NCBI GenBank assembly: GCA_964457925.1
Contig: CAYWGH010000002.1
Coordinates: 124,001-188,000 of the forward strand
Direction: 5' to 3'
Origin: Coneutiohabitans sp964457925
GTDB taxonomy: Bacteria > Zhuqueibacterota > Zhuqueibacteria > Zhuqueibacterales > Zhuqueibacteraceae
Length of the DNA: 64,000 nt
Shown piece by piece: positions 53,674-62,973 of the stretch. How positions within the stretch are numbered: position 1 is the stretch's first letter; the number at the start of each line of letters is the position of its first letter. The notes beneath the pieces were generated by a model. That model was not told the DNA's origin, searched no databases, and saw nothing but the letters and a program-made list of their open reading frames with translations. A program made the position numbers and the translations under genes.

Positions 53674-53760
53674 CCCCGCCCATTCAAGCCGGGCACTCCG
53701 CGGGGACGACGCTGCGGGTGCAATGCCAAAAATTAATTTCACTAAAACCATAAACGTGCT

Positions 53761-54552
53761 ATGAACAAGGACACACAAGATAAACTCGTGGATCAACAGC
53801 AAAAACCAAGCGAAACCGGCGCCCTCGAAGATTTGACCGAGGTCACCAATTCCGCGCCCAACGGCAACGGTCATGCGGCAACCCCGGAAGTTGAGGTTGT
53901 GGCCGAGAAGCCGGCGGAAGAAATTAAAACCGGAACCGCGCCGGAGGCGGGCGGAAATGGCGACAGCTTTTTTGATGATAGCCATGTTGAAGAAGCGGCG
54001 ATCGAGGAAAGCGCGAAAAAGTCAAAACTGTTTGCGCGGCGCAAAAGTCCGAGCGCCGAGTTGGAAAAGCTGAAAGCCGCAAACGACAAGCTCGCCAGCG
54101 AAAACGAGAGCTTGAAGGATCGTTACCTGCGCCTGGCGGCCGAGATGGAAAATTTTCGCAAGCGCACGGATCGCGATTTCCAAAACCGCCTGCAACATGC
54201 GTTTGCCGGATTGATCACCGAGCTCTTGCCGATCATCGACGATCTCGAGCGCCCGTTGCAGGCAAAAGACCAGTCCAAAGATTATGAGACCCTGCTCAAC
54301 GGGATGCAATTGATTCATCAAAAATTCGTCAAGGTCCTGGAGGATCGGGGGGTGAAGGCCATGAAAACACTTGATGCGGAATTCAACCCCATTTTCCATC
54401 AAGCGGTGAGCGAGCGCGTGGTTGCGGGCAAACCGGGCGGGCTCGTTGTCGAAGAATTACAGCGCGGATATCTGTTTAATGAACGTGTGTTGCGTGCGGC
54501 GCAAGTTATTGTGAGCAAGGAAAATTCCGGCTCCGAGAACGAGACAGCTTAG
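53761..54552 (+). CDS. grpE: GrpE nucleotide-exchange factor
   Basis: 263 aa, longer than the usual ~190 because of an acidic, disordered first ~100 residues. Coiled coil LKAANDKLASENESLKDRYLRLAAEMENFRKR, then the beta-head: NPIFHQAVSERV and GGLVVEELQRGYLFNERVLRAAQVIVSK. Releases ADP from DnaK. dnaK is outside the window. Confidence 0.95.
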   Translation: MNKDTQDKLVDQQQKPSETGALEDLTEVTNSAPNGNGHAATPEVEVVAEKPAEEIKTGTAPEAGGNGDSFFDDSHVEEAAIEESAKKSKLFARRKSPSAELEKLKAANDKLASENESLKDRYLRLAAEMENFRKRTDRDFQNRLQHAFAGLITELLPIIDDLERPLQAKDQSKDYETLLNGMQLIHQKFVKVLEDRGVKAMKTLDAEFNPIFHQAVSERVVAGKPGGLVVEELQRGYLFNERVLRAAQVIVSKENSGSENETA

Positions 54553-54573
54553 TTTTTCGGCAAGAACTCACCT

Positions 54574-55710
54574 ATGGCCAAACGAGATTACTACGATACG
54601 CTCGGTCTGCAAAAGAATGCCTCGGATGACGAGATCAAGAAGGCATACCGCAAGCTGGCGATGCAGTATCATCCCGACCGCAATGCCGGCGACAAGGCGG
54701 CCGAGGAACAATTCAAAGAAATTGCGGAAGCCTATGAAGTCTTACGCGATCCGCAGAAGCGCGCGACGTATGACCGGTTTGGCCATGCCGGGCTGCGCGG
54801 CAGCAGCGGCGGCGGTTATCGCGATTTCGAGTTTGATTTGTCGGATGCCTTGCGCACGTTCATGTCGGAGGGTATTTTCGGCGAATTTTTTGGCGGTGGG
54901 CGCGCGCGCCGACGCGGCGAAAGCCCGCGCGGCAGCGATTTGCAAGTACGTTTGAATCTTACACTGGAAGAAGTCGCCACCGGCGTCAGCAAAAAGCTCA
55001 AAATCAAAACCTTTGTGCGCTGCACCACGTGTGAAGGCTCGGGCGGTGCGAAAGGCAGCAAGCCCGTCACGTGTCCGTCGTGCGGCGGCGCCGGCGAGAT
55101 CCGCCAGCGCTCCAACACGATTTTCGGGCAATTCATCAATGTGACGACATGCCCGCAATGTGAGGGCGAAGGCAAGATTGTCAAAGAGGTGTGCCATACC
55201 TGCCGCGGGCAGGGCCGGGTTGAAGGGGAAAAAACCATCTCGGTTGAAATCCCGGCGGGCGTCTCCTCCGGCAATTATATTACGATTCGCAACGAAGGCC
55301 CGGTGGGGCCGCGCGGCGGCGCGCCCGGCGACGTGATTGTGTTGCTTGGTGAAAAAGAGCACGATAAATTCGAGCGTCACGGCGATGATATTCTGTACGA
55401 ATTGCCGATCAGCATCACGCAGGCCGTATTGGGCGATCACGTCGCCATACCCACGCTGGAGGGCGAGGCGATTTTAGAAATTCAGGCCGGCACGCAGTCC
55501 GGCAAGATTCTGCGCATGCGCGGCAAAGGCATTCCGCACTTGAATGGTTACGGCCGCGGCGATCAACTGGTGCGGGTGTTGATCTGGATTCCGACGAAAT
55601 TATCGTCGAAAGAGCGCGAAGCCTTCAAGGAGCTGGCGAAATTCGACGGCCTGAAGCCGCCGGAAGACAGTCGCAGTTTTTTTCAAAAGATGAAAGAAGC
55701 GTTTACGTAA
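54574..55710 (+). CDS. dnaJ: DnaJ co-chaperone
   Basis: 378 aa type A J-protein. J domain with HPD at 33-35, short G/F region (~70-115, GGGYRDF, FGGGRARR), four CxxCxGxG zinc repeats (CTTCEGSG, CPSCGGAG, CPQCEGEG, CHTCRGQG), then the C-terminal substrate-binding domains. 21 bp after grpE; the two form one operon with hrcA. Confidence 0.97.
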   Translation: MAKRDYYDTLGLQKNASDDEIKKAYRKLAMQYHPDRNAGDKAAEEQFKEIAEAYEVLRDPQKRATYDRFGHAGLRGSSGGGYRDFEFDLSDALRTFMSEGIFGEFFGGGRARRRGESPRGSDLQVRLNLTLEEVATGVSKKLKIKTFVRCTTCEGSGGAKGSKPVTCPSCGGAGEIRQRSNTIFGQFINVTTCPQCEGEGKIVKEVCHTCRGQGRVEGEKTISVEIPAGVSSGNYITIRNEGPVGPRGGAPGDVIVLLGEKEHDKFERHGDDILYELPISITQAVLGDHVAIPTLEGEAILEIQAGTQSGKILRMRGKGIPHLNGYGRGDQLVRVLIWIPTKLSSKEREAFKELAKFDGLKPPEDSRSFFQKMKEAFT

Positions 55711-55731
55711 TTCATTCCTTGGTGGTGAGTG

Positions 55732-56160
55732 ATGTGGGGATTCACAAAACAAGAACAGCGCGCCACGCTGTTTTTGTTGGTGACATTCGGCGCCGGATGT
55801 TTACTACTGTATTATCGCAAACAAGCGCCGCCGCCGGCGCCCGATCCGCAGCAGGCCGCGATTTTGGAGGCATTTGCGCACGCCGTAAGGCCAGATACCG
55901 GTTTGACGCCAGGCGCAATGGCGCGAATGGATTCTTCGGTTGCAACGCCGCCTCGGGAAGCGCCAAAGCGAATCAATCTCAACACTGCCACGCTGGAAGA
56001 GTTGATCAAATTGCCCGGCGTCGGGCCAGTGATGGCGCAACGAATCGTGCAAGCGCGGGAGGCTAACGGCAAGTTTACCCGTGTGGAAGAACTGGCGCAC
56101 GTAAAGGGCATCGGCAAAAAGCGGCTGGCCGAGCTTAAAAAAGTGGTCACGGTGGAATAA
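55732..56160 (+). CDS. ComEA-like helix-hairpin-helix protein
   Basis: 142 aa from the ATG at 55732; a GTG 3 bp upstream is equivalent. Membrane helix ~10-27, a Pro-rich linker, then two HhH motifs (LNTATLEELIKLPGVGPVMAQRIVQAREANG and LAHVKGIGKKRLAELKKVVT). ComEA binds incoming DNA outside the membrane for natural transformation. No ComEC is in the window. Confidence 0.87.
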   Translation: MWGFTKQEQRATLFLLVTFGAGCLLLYYRKQAPPPAPDPQQAAILEAFAHAVRPDTGLTPGAMARMDSSVATPPREAPKRINLNTATLEELIKLPGVGPVMAQRIVQAREANGKFTRVEELAHVKGIGKKRLAELKKVVTVE

Positions 56161-56335
56161 GGCCGCCGCCAGCCAGGATTTTCTTCGGCAAAAACGGCTC
56201 ATTGTTGATAGTTTAAGACAATGTCCAAGCACCCGGTTGTCAGGCATTCCATGCAAGTGGCGTGAAGCCGGTGAGAAGTTGCAATGTTGTAAAATCGAAT
56301 TTGTTGGTATGGTGCCGTGAAAAAGTGGATAGATT

Positions 56336-57301
56336 ATGACGGACGCTTCAGCGCAAGGGATTGTGGGTGTCAGCATTCGTGATACGGCGTTGCGCCTCAC
56401 GGAAGTTTCGCGCGTCAATCGGGAAATCAAAGTAACCCGGTTGGCCCAGGGCCGTGCACGCGTGCCGTTGCATTTTTCGTCCTTCAAAGACGCTTCTCTC
56501 ATCAACAAGTTCGCGGAAGACATCAATCGCTTGTATGAGGTCTCCGACTTTCAGGCGCGCAACGCCGTCATCTCCCTGGATTCAAGCCTGGTGGCGATTA
56601 AGAAGATTCCGGTGGATGTGAGTTTGAAAGGCGCGCGCTTGAAGGATCATGTCGATTGGGAAGTGGAGCAATGCGTGATCAATCCCGTGGCGGATTACAG
56701 CGTCGCGTATGAATATTATGAGCCGGGCCGTGAGCAGGAAAACGCCGAAGTCATCGTGGCGATCGTGCGCAAAACCGTGATAAACTTTTTGAAAGAGATT
56801 TTTCGCAACACCGATTTGCGCTTGCGCGCGGTTGATGTCGATGTGTTTGCGGCGCAACGTGTGGTGCAAGCGAATTACGAAGCGCCGGACAACGGTTTCA
56901 TCGTCCTGGTCGATGTGCGCAAGGAAAATTTGCAGATCTCCCTGCTCAAGAACGGCAAATTCCTGGTGGCGCAAGACATTGACTATTCGTTGGAAGATCA
57001 AAACGATGCGGCACACATGGATCATGATTATCTGGCGCGCGTCATCTTCAAGGAGTTGCGCCGCATGATTCTGGACAACAAAATTGGCAAGGACGTGGAA
57101 GACATGAGCGCCATTTATATCTACGGCGATCATGTTACGGCGCGCATGTTGGAAACGCTGCAAAACGGTCATCATCTTCCCATCGAGCGGGCCAATCCGT
57201 TTCTGCGGCTGAAAACGGCGAATTTGGCTGGAGCTTCTGCCTGGCAGGATAATCCGGAAACGTTTATGACGTCGGTTGGCGCCGCATTGAAAAAATTGTA
57301 A
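56336..57301 (+). CDS. PilM-like actin-fold (SHS2) protein
   Basis: 321 aa with the two-lobed SHS2/PilM fold: GIVGVSIRDTALRLTEVSR opening, NAVISLDSSLVAIKKIPV, WEVEQCVINPVADYSVAYEY, VDVDVFAAQRVVQ, VLVDVRKENLQISLLKNG. PilM links the inner-membrane type IV pilus proteins to the cytoplasmic machinery through PilN. The next gene begins with a PilN-like MVDINLL. Confidence 0.83.
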   Translation: MTDASAQGIVGVSIRDTALRLTEVSRVNREIKVTRLAQGRARVPLHFSSFKDASLINKFAEDINRLYEVSDFQARNAVISLDSSLVAIKKIPVDVSLKGARLKDHVDWEVEQCVINPVADYSVAYEYYEPGREQENAEVIVAIVRKTVINFLKEIFRNTDLRLRAVDVDVFAAQRVVQANYEAPDNGFIVLVDVRKENLQISLLKNGKFLVAQDIDYSLEDQNDAAHMDHDYLARVIFKELRRMILDNKIGKDVEDMSAIYIYGDHVTARMLETLQNGHHLPIERANPFLRLKTANLAGASAWQDNPETFMTSVGAALKKL

Positions 57302-57341
57302 ATCATACCTCATCACATTTATCATCGAGTGGAGGCCGGTA

Positions 57342-58400
57342 ATGGTCGACATTAATTTGTTAGGAGACGACGACACCAGCGAGGATCGCCAGCGCGAGGA
57401 AACTTACGCAAAAACGGTGAATCTCGAGGAGCCCACGCGGGCCACCGAGAGCGGCACAAGTTCGTTCGGCCGCGAAACCGTGGGCGCGAGTTTTCAACGT
57501 GATACCGTCGGCTCGTCCTTTTCTCGAAAATCGCCGGAAAACTACGGCGAAGGTTCCTCTTCACGCACGAAGGCTTATCTCATCGTTCTCGGCTTGATTC
57601 TCGCCGCGTTGACGGCGGTCTTTTTTATGATTCCGCGCAGCGGCAATAAAACCCAACAAATCCCGCCCATGCAGACCCTGCCGGAAGAGGATCCGCTCGC
57701 CTTGGGCGAACCTACCGGCATCGATTCCGCTGCCGAAACGAGCCTGCCGCCGGCACCTTCCGGCGAAGAGGCGATTGCGCAATTGTCCCCGCGTGAGCAA
57801 GAGGTGATCGCTTCCACCCGCACGGGCCTGTGGGCCGTGATGTCATTGGTGCGTTCCTTTGCCTCCCCCAATCAATTCACGTTGATTACCTATCACGGCG
57901 ACGGCAATAATCGTTTCCTGGTCGAGTTCCTGTCGCCCTCCTCCGAGGTCACCAGCAGTTTGACCAGCGCCATGCAGGCCAACGTGTCGCCCAGCGATTT
58001 GAAAACCGTGTCGGAATCCGAACAACCGAGCACCGGCGGCGCGATGCGCAAAATCCTGGTGGCCGGCGCGATGGACGCGCGCGCCGGATTGGCGGGCTTT
58101 CAAGGCACGCTCAACCGGCTGGGCAGCGAACAGTTTTCCACCTGGCTGCGCGATTTGGCGCAGCAACAGGGGTTAAGCATCAAGAACCAGCGCGCCGGGC
58201 AGGCGAGCGATGCAGGCGTTCCCATGCAAATTCATGTGGCCGGCGCGAATGCCGGTGTGCAGGCCTTCATGCAAGAATTCATGAACGCCAATCCGAATGT
58301 CACCATCACGAAAATCATCCTGTGCCCGAGCGATCACAAAACTTTCAGCGATGAAAATTTGGATTTGGTGATGAATTTCAACCTGGTCGAGATGCTGTAA
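57342..58400 (+). CDS. PilN/PilO-like membrane protein
   Basis: 352 aa. Starts MVDINLLGDD, which recalls the PilM-binding INLLP motif of PilN. Then a disordered cytoplasmic part with a tandem repeat (FGRETVGASFQRDTVGSSFS, ~42-61), a membrane helix (~78-97), and a periplasmic C-terminal region (~150-352) with a PilO-like ferredoxin-fold pattern (FQGTLNRLGSEQFSTWLRDLAQQQGL). The PilN assignment is from position and the first seven residues; the rest does not match well-known PilN. No pilQ, pilP or pilin is nearby. Confidence 0.6.
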   Translation: MVDINLLGDDDTSEDRQREETYAKTVNLEEPTRATESGTSSFGRETVGASFQRDTVGSSFSRKSPENYGEGSSSRTKAYLIVLGLILAALTAVFFMIPRSGNKTQQIPPMQTLPEEDPLALGEPTGIDSAAETSLPPAPSGEEAIAQLSPREQEVIASTRTGLWAVMSLVRSFASPNQFTLITYHGDGNNRFLVEFLSPSSEVTSSLTSAMQANVSPSDLKTVSESEQPSTGGAMRKILVAGAMDARAGLAGFQGTLNRLGSEQFSTWLRDLAQQQGLSIKNQRAGQASDAGVPMQIHVAGANAGVQAFMQEFMNANPNVTITKIILCPSDHKTFSDENLDLVMNFNLVEML

Positions 58401-58404
58401 ACGC

Positions 58405-58956
58405 ATGCGAGTAATCGCCGGCACGCGGAAGGGGCAACTCTTGCTGACGCCGCCTCACCGGCGGGTTCGCCCCACCAGCAGTCGCGTTCGCACCGTTTTG
58501 TTCGATGTCTTGGGCCATGCCGTGGCCGGTGCGCGCGTGTTGGATGTGTTTGCGGGCGCCGGCGGGTTGGGAATCGAGGCTTTGAGCCGCGGCGCGACAT
58601 GGGTTGATTTTCTTGAAAAGAACCGGCAGCATGCCCGTCTTATTCAAACCAATTTGCAGAAAACGCATCTCGAGGATCACGCACATGTGATCGTTGGCGA
58701 TGCGTTTCTTTTTTTGGCTCGCCGAGAGGACGCGCGCCCGCCTTATCATGTGATCCTGGCTGATCCACCTTATGATTTCAGCGGCTACGATCGGCTCTTG
58801 CAATTCATCGCCGCGAACCCTATTCTTACACCTGCCGGCATGCTCGTACTTGAAACCTCTTCCCGCATCAACCTGCCGGCTTCACCTCCAGGACTGCAAT
58901 CCCTGTCGGAGCGACGCATTGGCGAAACCAAGCTGCTATTCTACCGGCGAGAATAA
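58405..58956 (+). CDS. rsmD: 16S rRNA (guanine(966)-N2)-methyltransferase
   Basis: 183 aa. SAM-binding VLDVFAGAGGLGIEALSRGA, catalytic DPPY in VILADPPYDF, start MRVIAGTRKGQLL and RPTSSRVR as in RsmD. Starts 4 bp after the previous gene; coaD follows 2 bp later. Confidence 0.95.
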   Translation: MRVIAGTRKGQLLLTPPHRRVRPTSSRVRTVLFDVLGHAVAGARVLDVFAGAGGLGIEALSRGATWVDFLEKNRQHARLIQTNLQKTHLEDHAHVIVGDAFLFLARREDARPPYHVILADPPYDFSGYDRLLQFIAANPILTPAGMLVLETSSRINLPASPPGLQSLSERRIGETKLLFYRRE

Positions 58957-58958
58957 CG

Positions 58959-59441
58959 ATGAAACTGGCGATTTATCCCGGCACGTTCGATCCGGTGACC
59001 AATGGCCATCTCGACATTGTCGAGCGCGCGGCCACGTTGTTCGATCAGGTTATCGTCGCGGTGACAACGAATTCCGCCAAAAATCCCCTGTTCAGCCTTG
59101 CGGAACGGCTAGACATGTTCCGCGAGGTGACGCAGCATTTGTCAAATGTTCAAATCGAAAGTTTTTCCGGCTTGCTGGTGGAGTATGCCGCCCGCCGGGG
59201 CGCGAGCGTGCTCATTCGCGGCTTGCGCGCGATTTCCGACTTTGAGTATGAATCGCAAATGGCGCTGATCAATCGCAAAATTTCACACGGCATGGACACG
59301 GTGTTTTTGACGGCGAGCGAAAAAAACACTTATCTGAATTCGACCATCGTCAAGGAAGTGGCCCGTTTTGGCGGCGACGTGACTTGTTTCGTCCCTGCTG
59401 CGGTGAATGAGCGCATTCGGCAAAAGCTGGCGCAAGCATGA
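58959..59441 (+). CDS. coaD: Phosphopantetheine adenylyltransferase
   Basis: 160 aa, normal length. PGTFDPVTNGHLDIVERA with the TxGH motif, ISDFEYESQMALINR and TSxV-like STIVKEVARFGG. Makes dephospho-CoA from 4'-phosphopantetheine and ATP. Paired with rsmD as in many bacteria; its stop overlaps the pta start (ATGA). Confidence 0.97.
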   Translation: MKLAIYPGTFDPVTNGHLDIVERAATLFDQVIVAVTTNSAKNPLFSLAERLDMFREVTQHLSNVQIESFSGLLVEYAARRGASVLIRGLRAISDFEYESQMALINRKISHGMDTVFLTASEKNTYLNSTIVKEVARFGGDVTCFVPAAVNERIRQKLAQA

Positions 59442-60424
59442 ATTTTTTGAAAACTCTTCAGGCGCGTGCGCGGCAGCATCCGCGTCGCCTCGTCTTTCCG
59501 GAAGCGACTGAGCCGCGGGTCTTGCGCGCGGCGGCATATTTGTCCGAACAGCAATTGGCGCTTCCGGTTCTGATCGGCGAAGCGCACGAGATTGCCGCGG
59601 CCGCGCAGCGCAGCGATGTTTCCCGGCAAAAATTTGAGATCGTCACGCCGCGCCACTATCCTGAAATTCAAGCCTGGGCTGAGCAGCATTATGCTGAATT
59701 TCAGCACAAAGGCCTCACTCTCGAACAGGCTCTTGCCAAATTACATGACCCGGTTTATTTTGCCGCGGCCTTTGTCAAAGCCGGCAAGGCTGAGGGTTCG
59801 GTGGCGGGTTCGGTTTATTCGACTTCGGAGGTCTTGCGCGCCGCGTTGCAATTCCTCGGCACGGCGCCAGGCATTTCACTGGTATCGAGCACCTTCGAGA
59901 TGGTGTCCCCGCGCAGCGGCAAAGTCTTGACCTTCGCGGATTGCGCCGTGGTGCCTGATCCCTCCTCCCAACAACTCGCGGAGATTGCGGTAACGGCTGC
60001 GACCACGCATCAAAAACTGACCGGCGAAACGCCCGCGGTAGCCCTGCTTTCGTTTTCAACCAATGGCAGCGCCAAACACGCCCGCGTTGAGAAAGTCCGG
60101 GCCGCAACTCAAATTGCGCAGCGTTTGCGCCCGGATTTGAAAATTGATGGCGAGCTGCAAGCCGATGCCGCGCTGGTTCCGGAAATCGCCCAACGCAAAG
60201 CGCCGGGGAGCGTCATTCAGGGCGAAGCAAATGTTTTGATTTTTCCCGATCTCGATGCCGGCAACATCGCCTACAAACTCGTGCAGCGTTTGGCGGGTTA
60301 CGAGGCCATCGGCCCGATTCTACAGGGCTTGGCGAAGCCTGCGAATGATCTTTCGCGCGGCTGCTCGGTGGAAGATATTGTCAATGTCGCGTGCATTTGT
60401 TCGATTATGGCCGGTGAAATGTGA
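59438..60424 (+). CDS. pta: Phosphate acetyltransferase
   Basis: 328 aa PTA_PTB family of the short type. RLVFPEATEPRVLRAA, GSVAGSVYSTSEVLRAAL, SLVSSTFEM, LSFSTNGSAKHARVEKV and GEANVLIFPDLDAGNIAYKL. Interconverts acetyl-CoA and acetyl phosphate. ackA is not in the window, so acetate-overflow linkage cannot be shown. Confidence 0.94.
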   Translation: MNFLKTLQARARQHPRRLVFPEATEPRVLRAAAYLSEQQLALPVLIGEAHEIAAAAQRSDVSRQKFEIVTPRHYPEIQAWAEQHYAEFQHKGLTLEQALAKLHDPVYFAAAFVKAGKAEGSVAGSVYSTSEVLRAALQFLGTAPGISLVSSTFEMVSPRSGKVLTFADCAVVPDPSSQQLAEIAVTAATTHQKLTGETPAVALLSFSTNGSAKHARVEKVRAATQIAQRLRPDLKIDGELQADAALVPEIAQRKAPGSVIQGEANVLIFPDLDAGNIAYKLVQRLAGYEAIGPILQGLAKPANDLSRGCSVEDIVNVACICSIMAGEM

Positions 60425-60489
60425 CGATTCAAAAAAAGTGTTGATTGAAAATTGGCGAGTGAACCCTTCATCCAAGTCTTAAAGGCCTC

Positions 60490-61695
60490 ATGCAATTTCA
60501 AGAATCCTCCTTCTGTCAACGCATTCAACCCTCCGAAACGCTTGCGATCACCACGCTGGTTGCCGAACTCCGCCGCCGAGGCAAGGACGTCATCGATCTC
60601 GGCGCCGGCGAGCCGGATTTTGACACGCCCGAAGAAATCAAAGCCGCAGGCATTGCCGCGATTCGCGCCGGCAAAACCAAATACACGCCCAATGTCGGCA
60701 CGCTGGCGCTGCGCGAAGCCATCGGCCATCACCTCAGGGCGTTCAGCGGCGCCACTTATACTTCGCATCAAATCGTCGTGTCCAACGGCGCCAAACAGGC
60801 GATCCACAACGTGCTGCTCGCGCTCTGCAATCCGGGCGATGAAGTGATCGTGCCGGCGCCGTATTGGGTCAGCTATCCCGAACAAGTGAAGATGACGGGC
60901 GCGACGCCGGTCATCATCCATGCCGAAGAAGCAAACGATTTCAAAATCTCGCCGCAAGCGTTGCAACAGGCGATCACGCCCAGAACGAAACTGGTGCTGC
61001 TGAACAGCCCGAGCAACCCGACCGGCGCGGTTTATTCGAAAGAGGAATTGCAGGCCTTGGCTGAAGTGATTCACCGCGAGCGGGTTTTTGTGCTCTCCGA
61101 TGAAATTTATATCAAACTGGTTTATCGCGACGTGCAGACGTGCAGCTTGGCGGCATTTCCGGAATTGCACGATCAATTGATTCTGGTCAACGGCTTCTCG
61201 AAGGCTTATGCCATGACGGGCTGGCGTCTCGGTTACGTTGCCGCGCCCGCGGCAATTGCCAAAGCCGTGGCGAAAATTCAAAGCCACACCACTTCGAACC
61301 CGTGCTCGATCTCGCAAGAAGCCGGATGCGCTGCGCTGGCCATGAACGAACAAGAGCTGCTCGCGATGCGCCACGAGTTTGAAAAACGCCGTGACTTCGT
61401 GCACGCCGCAATCAATCAAATGCCCGGGCTTTCAGCGCGTCTGCCGGGCGGAGCGTTTTATATTTTTGCGAATGTTGCGCCGATGCTCGGCAAAACGTTT
61501 GCCGGCAAAACTATTGCATCTCCCTCTGATCTTGTGCACATCTTTATCGAGCATGCCGGCGTGGCGCTGGTGGGCGGCGAAGCCTTTGGCAGCCGGCAAC
61601 ATGTGCGCCTCTCCTATGCAAACTCCATGGAGAATTTGCAAGCCGCCATGCGACAGCTTGGACAGGTAGTCGCGCGGATCGCAAATATCTCCTGA
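60490..61695 (+). CDS. Aspartate aminotransferase family (class I/II)
   Basis: 401 aa PLP enzyme. LGAGEPDFDTPEEIK, GKTKYTPNVG, NSPSNPTGAVYS, the PLP Lys in GFSKAYAMTGWRLGYV, and SYANSMENLQAAM at the end. The class I aspartate/aromatic-type transaminase with the SNPTG motif; substrate range cannot be fixed from sequence. Starts 65 bp after pta. Confidence 0.93.
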   Translation: MQFQESSFCQRIQPSETLAITTLVAELRRRGKDVIDLGAGEPDFDTPEEIKAAGIAAIRAGKTKYTPNVGTLALREAIGHHLRAFSGATYTSHQIVVSNGAKQAIHNVLLALCNPGDEVIVPAPYWVSYPEQVKMTGATPVIIHAEEANDFKISPQALQQAITPRTKLVLLNSPSNPTGAVYSKEELQALAEVIHRERVFVLSDEIYIKLVYRDVQTCSLAAFPELHDQLILVNGFSKAYAMTGWRLGYVAAPAAIAKAVAKIQSHTTSNPCSISQEAGCAALAMNEQELLAMRHEFEKRRDFVHAAINQMPGLSARLPGGAFYIFANVAPMLGKTFAGKTIASPSDLVHIFIEHAGVALVGGEAFGSRQHVRLSYANSMENLQAAMRQLGQVVARIANIS

Positions 61696-61901
61696 CCATG
61701 CAAAAATCGTTTGATTTTTGTGGCTTTGTTCGGTCAGTCGATTTGTCCCAATTCGTACAAAACGTTTCTCTCTCCCGCTTGCCATCACGTATCCCAGCAT
61801 AGAAATAATTGCCATTTAACGTCATTTTTTGATCTTAAAAAATCTGGCAAAGGAATTGTTATATCCAATTCACTGCCGGGCGCTTTTTCTTTGGCCATGG
61901 T

Positions 61902-62802
61902 AGAACACGGATTTTCGCCGACTATTTCCACTTCGAAAAGCTGGCGCAAACCGGCATCGACTTCATTGATTATCACATTTATCCGCCGCATTTCAATTAC
62001 GTCGATGACGTGGTTTTTAAAATTGATTCACTGGCCAAAGCGCACAACAAAGCGTTGATCATTGGCGAAGCATGGTGCTACAAAGCCACCAATGGCGAGA
62101 TGACCAACATCACCAAATCACCAACCCGGTGGCGACCAGCGCGGAGATTTATTCGCGCGACATGTTCGACTACTGGGTTCCGATCGATACGCTTTTCATC
62201 AAAGCGTTGGTGAATATCTAGCACTATTCGAAAGTCAAAGTTGCCTCGTCTTTCTGGCCGACGCTGCTGTACGATTAGCTGACTTACAATCCTGCCGTTC
62301 ACGAGAGCATGTCTTTTTCACGAAAATTGTGCGCAGCGGGCAGCAAGCCGGTTTTCAGCGGATGCTGCAGAAACAACTCGCGCCGGCCGGCGCATTTCTG
62401 CAAAAGCAGCTCGCCATCAACACAGCGGTTGATGAGACGAACACACAACGCCTCGAAGGCTTTGAACTGGCGCAAAACTATCCGAACCCGTTTAACCCGT
62501 CGCCTGTGATCCGTTTTCAGTTGACGGGGAACAGCCACGTGACGCTGAAGGTGTTCGATGTGACTGGCCGCGAAGTGGCGAGGTTGATTGATAGTGAGAT
62601 GATTGCAGGAAATCACAGCGTGACCTTTGCGCCGCGCGATTTTGCCGGCGGAATATATTTCTACAAGATCACCGCGGGCAGATTCACGCGAACGCGCAAG
62701 GCAGTTTTTGTGCGCCAGCATCTCACAGCCCGGCCTCGCGCCACTGCGTTGTCCTCCAACGGACACACATTTCAATTTTTTTGTACGCATTTGTTCACTT
62801 AG
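61902..62802 (+). pseudogene. Decayed secreted glycosidase-like gene with type IX sorting domain
   Basis: Frame 1 reads DYFHFEKLAQTGIDFIDYHI, YPPHFNYVDDVVFKID and ALIIGEAWCYKATNG, resembling the barrel end of a glycosidase (Glu in GEAW as possible nucleophile), then breaks near 62115. A second frame continues NPVATSAEIYSRDMFDYWVP with internal TAG stops (YI*HYSK and D*LTYN), and a third, from ~62320, gives FELAQNYPNPFNPSPVIRF and IYFYKITAGRF, the type IX sorting domain. At least two frameshifts and two stops. The N-terminal part is gone. Confidence 0.8.
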
Positions 62803-62973
62803 TGTTTACAAGGTCCGTCCTCACTGCGTAGCGCAGGATGGCAAAAAAAATGCCGCTCTGTTTGCTTCCAACTCTTGCAGTAAAGCACCTCTCTTAAAAA
62901 TCACAAGAGCATGTCCTGCTTTTTCCTTTTGCAGGACATTGCTGGTTTGGTCAAACTCTCGAGGAGAATCAGC

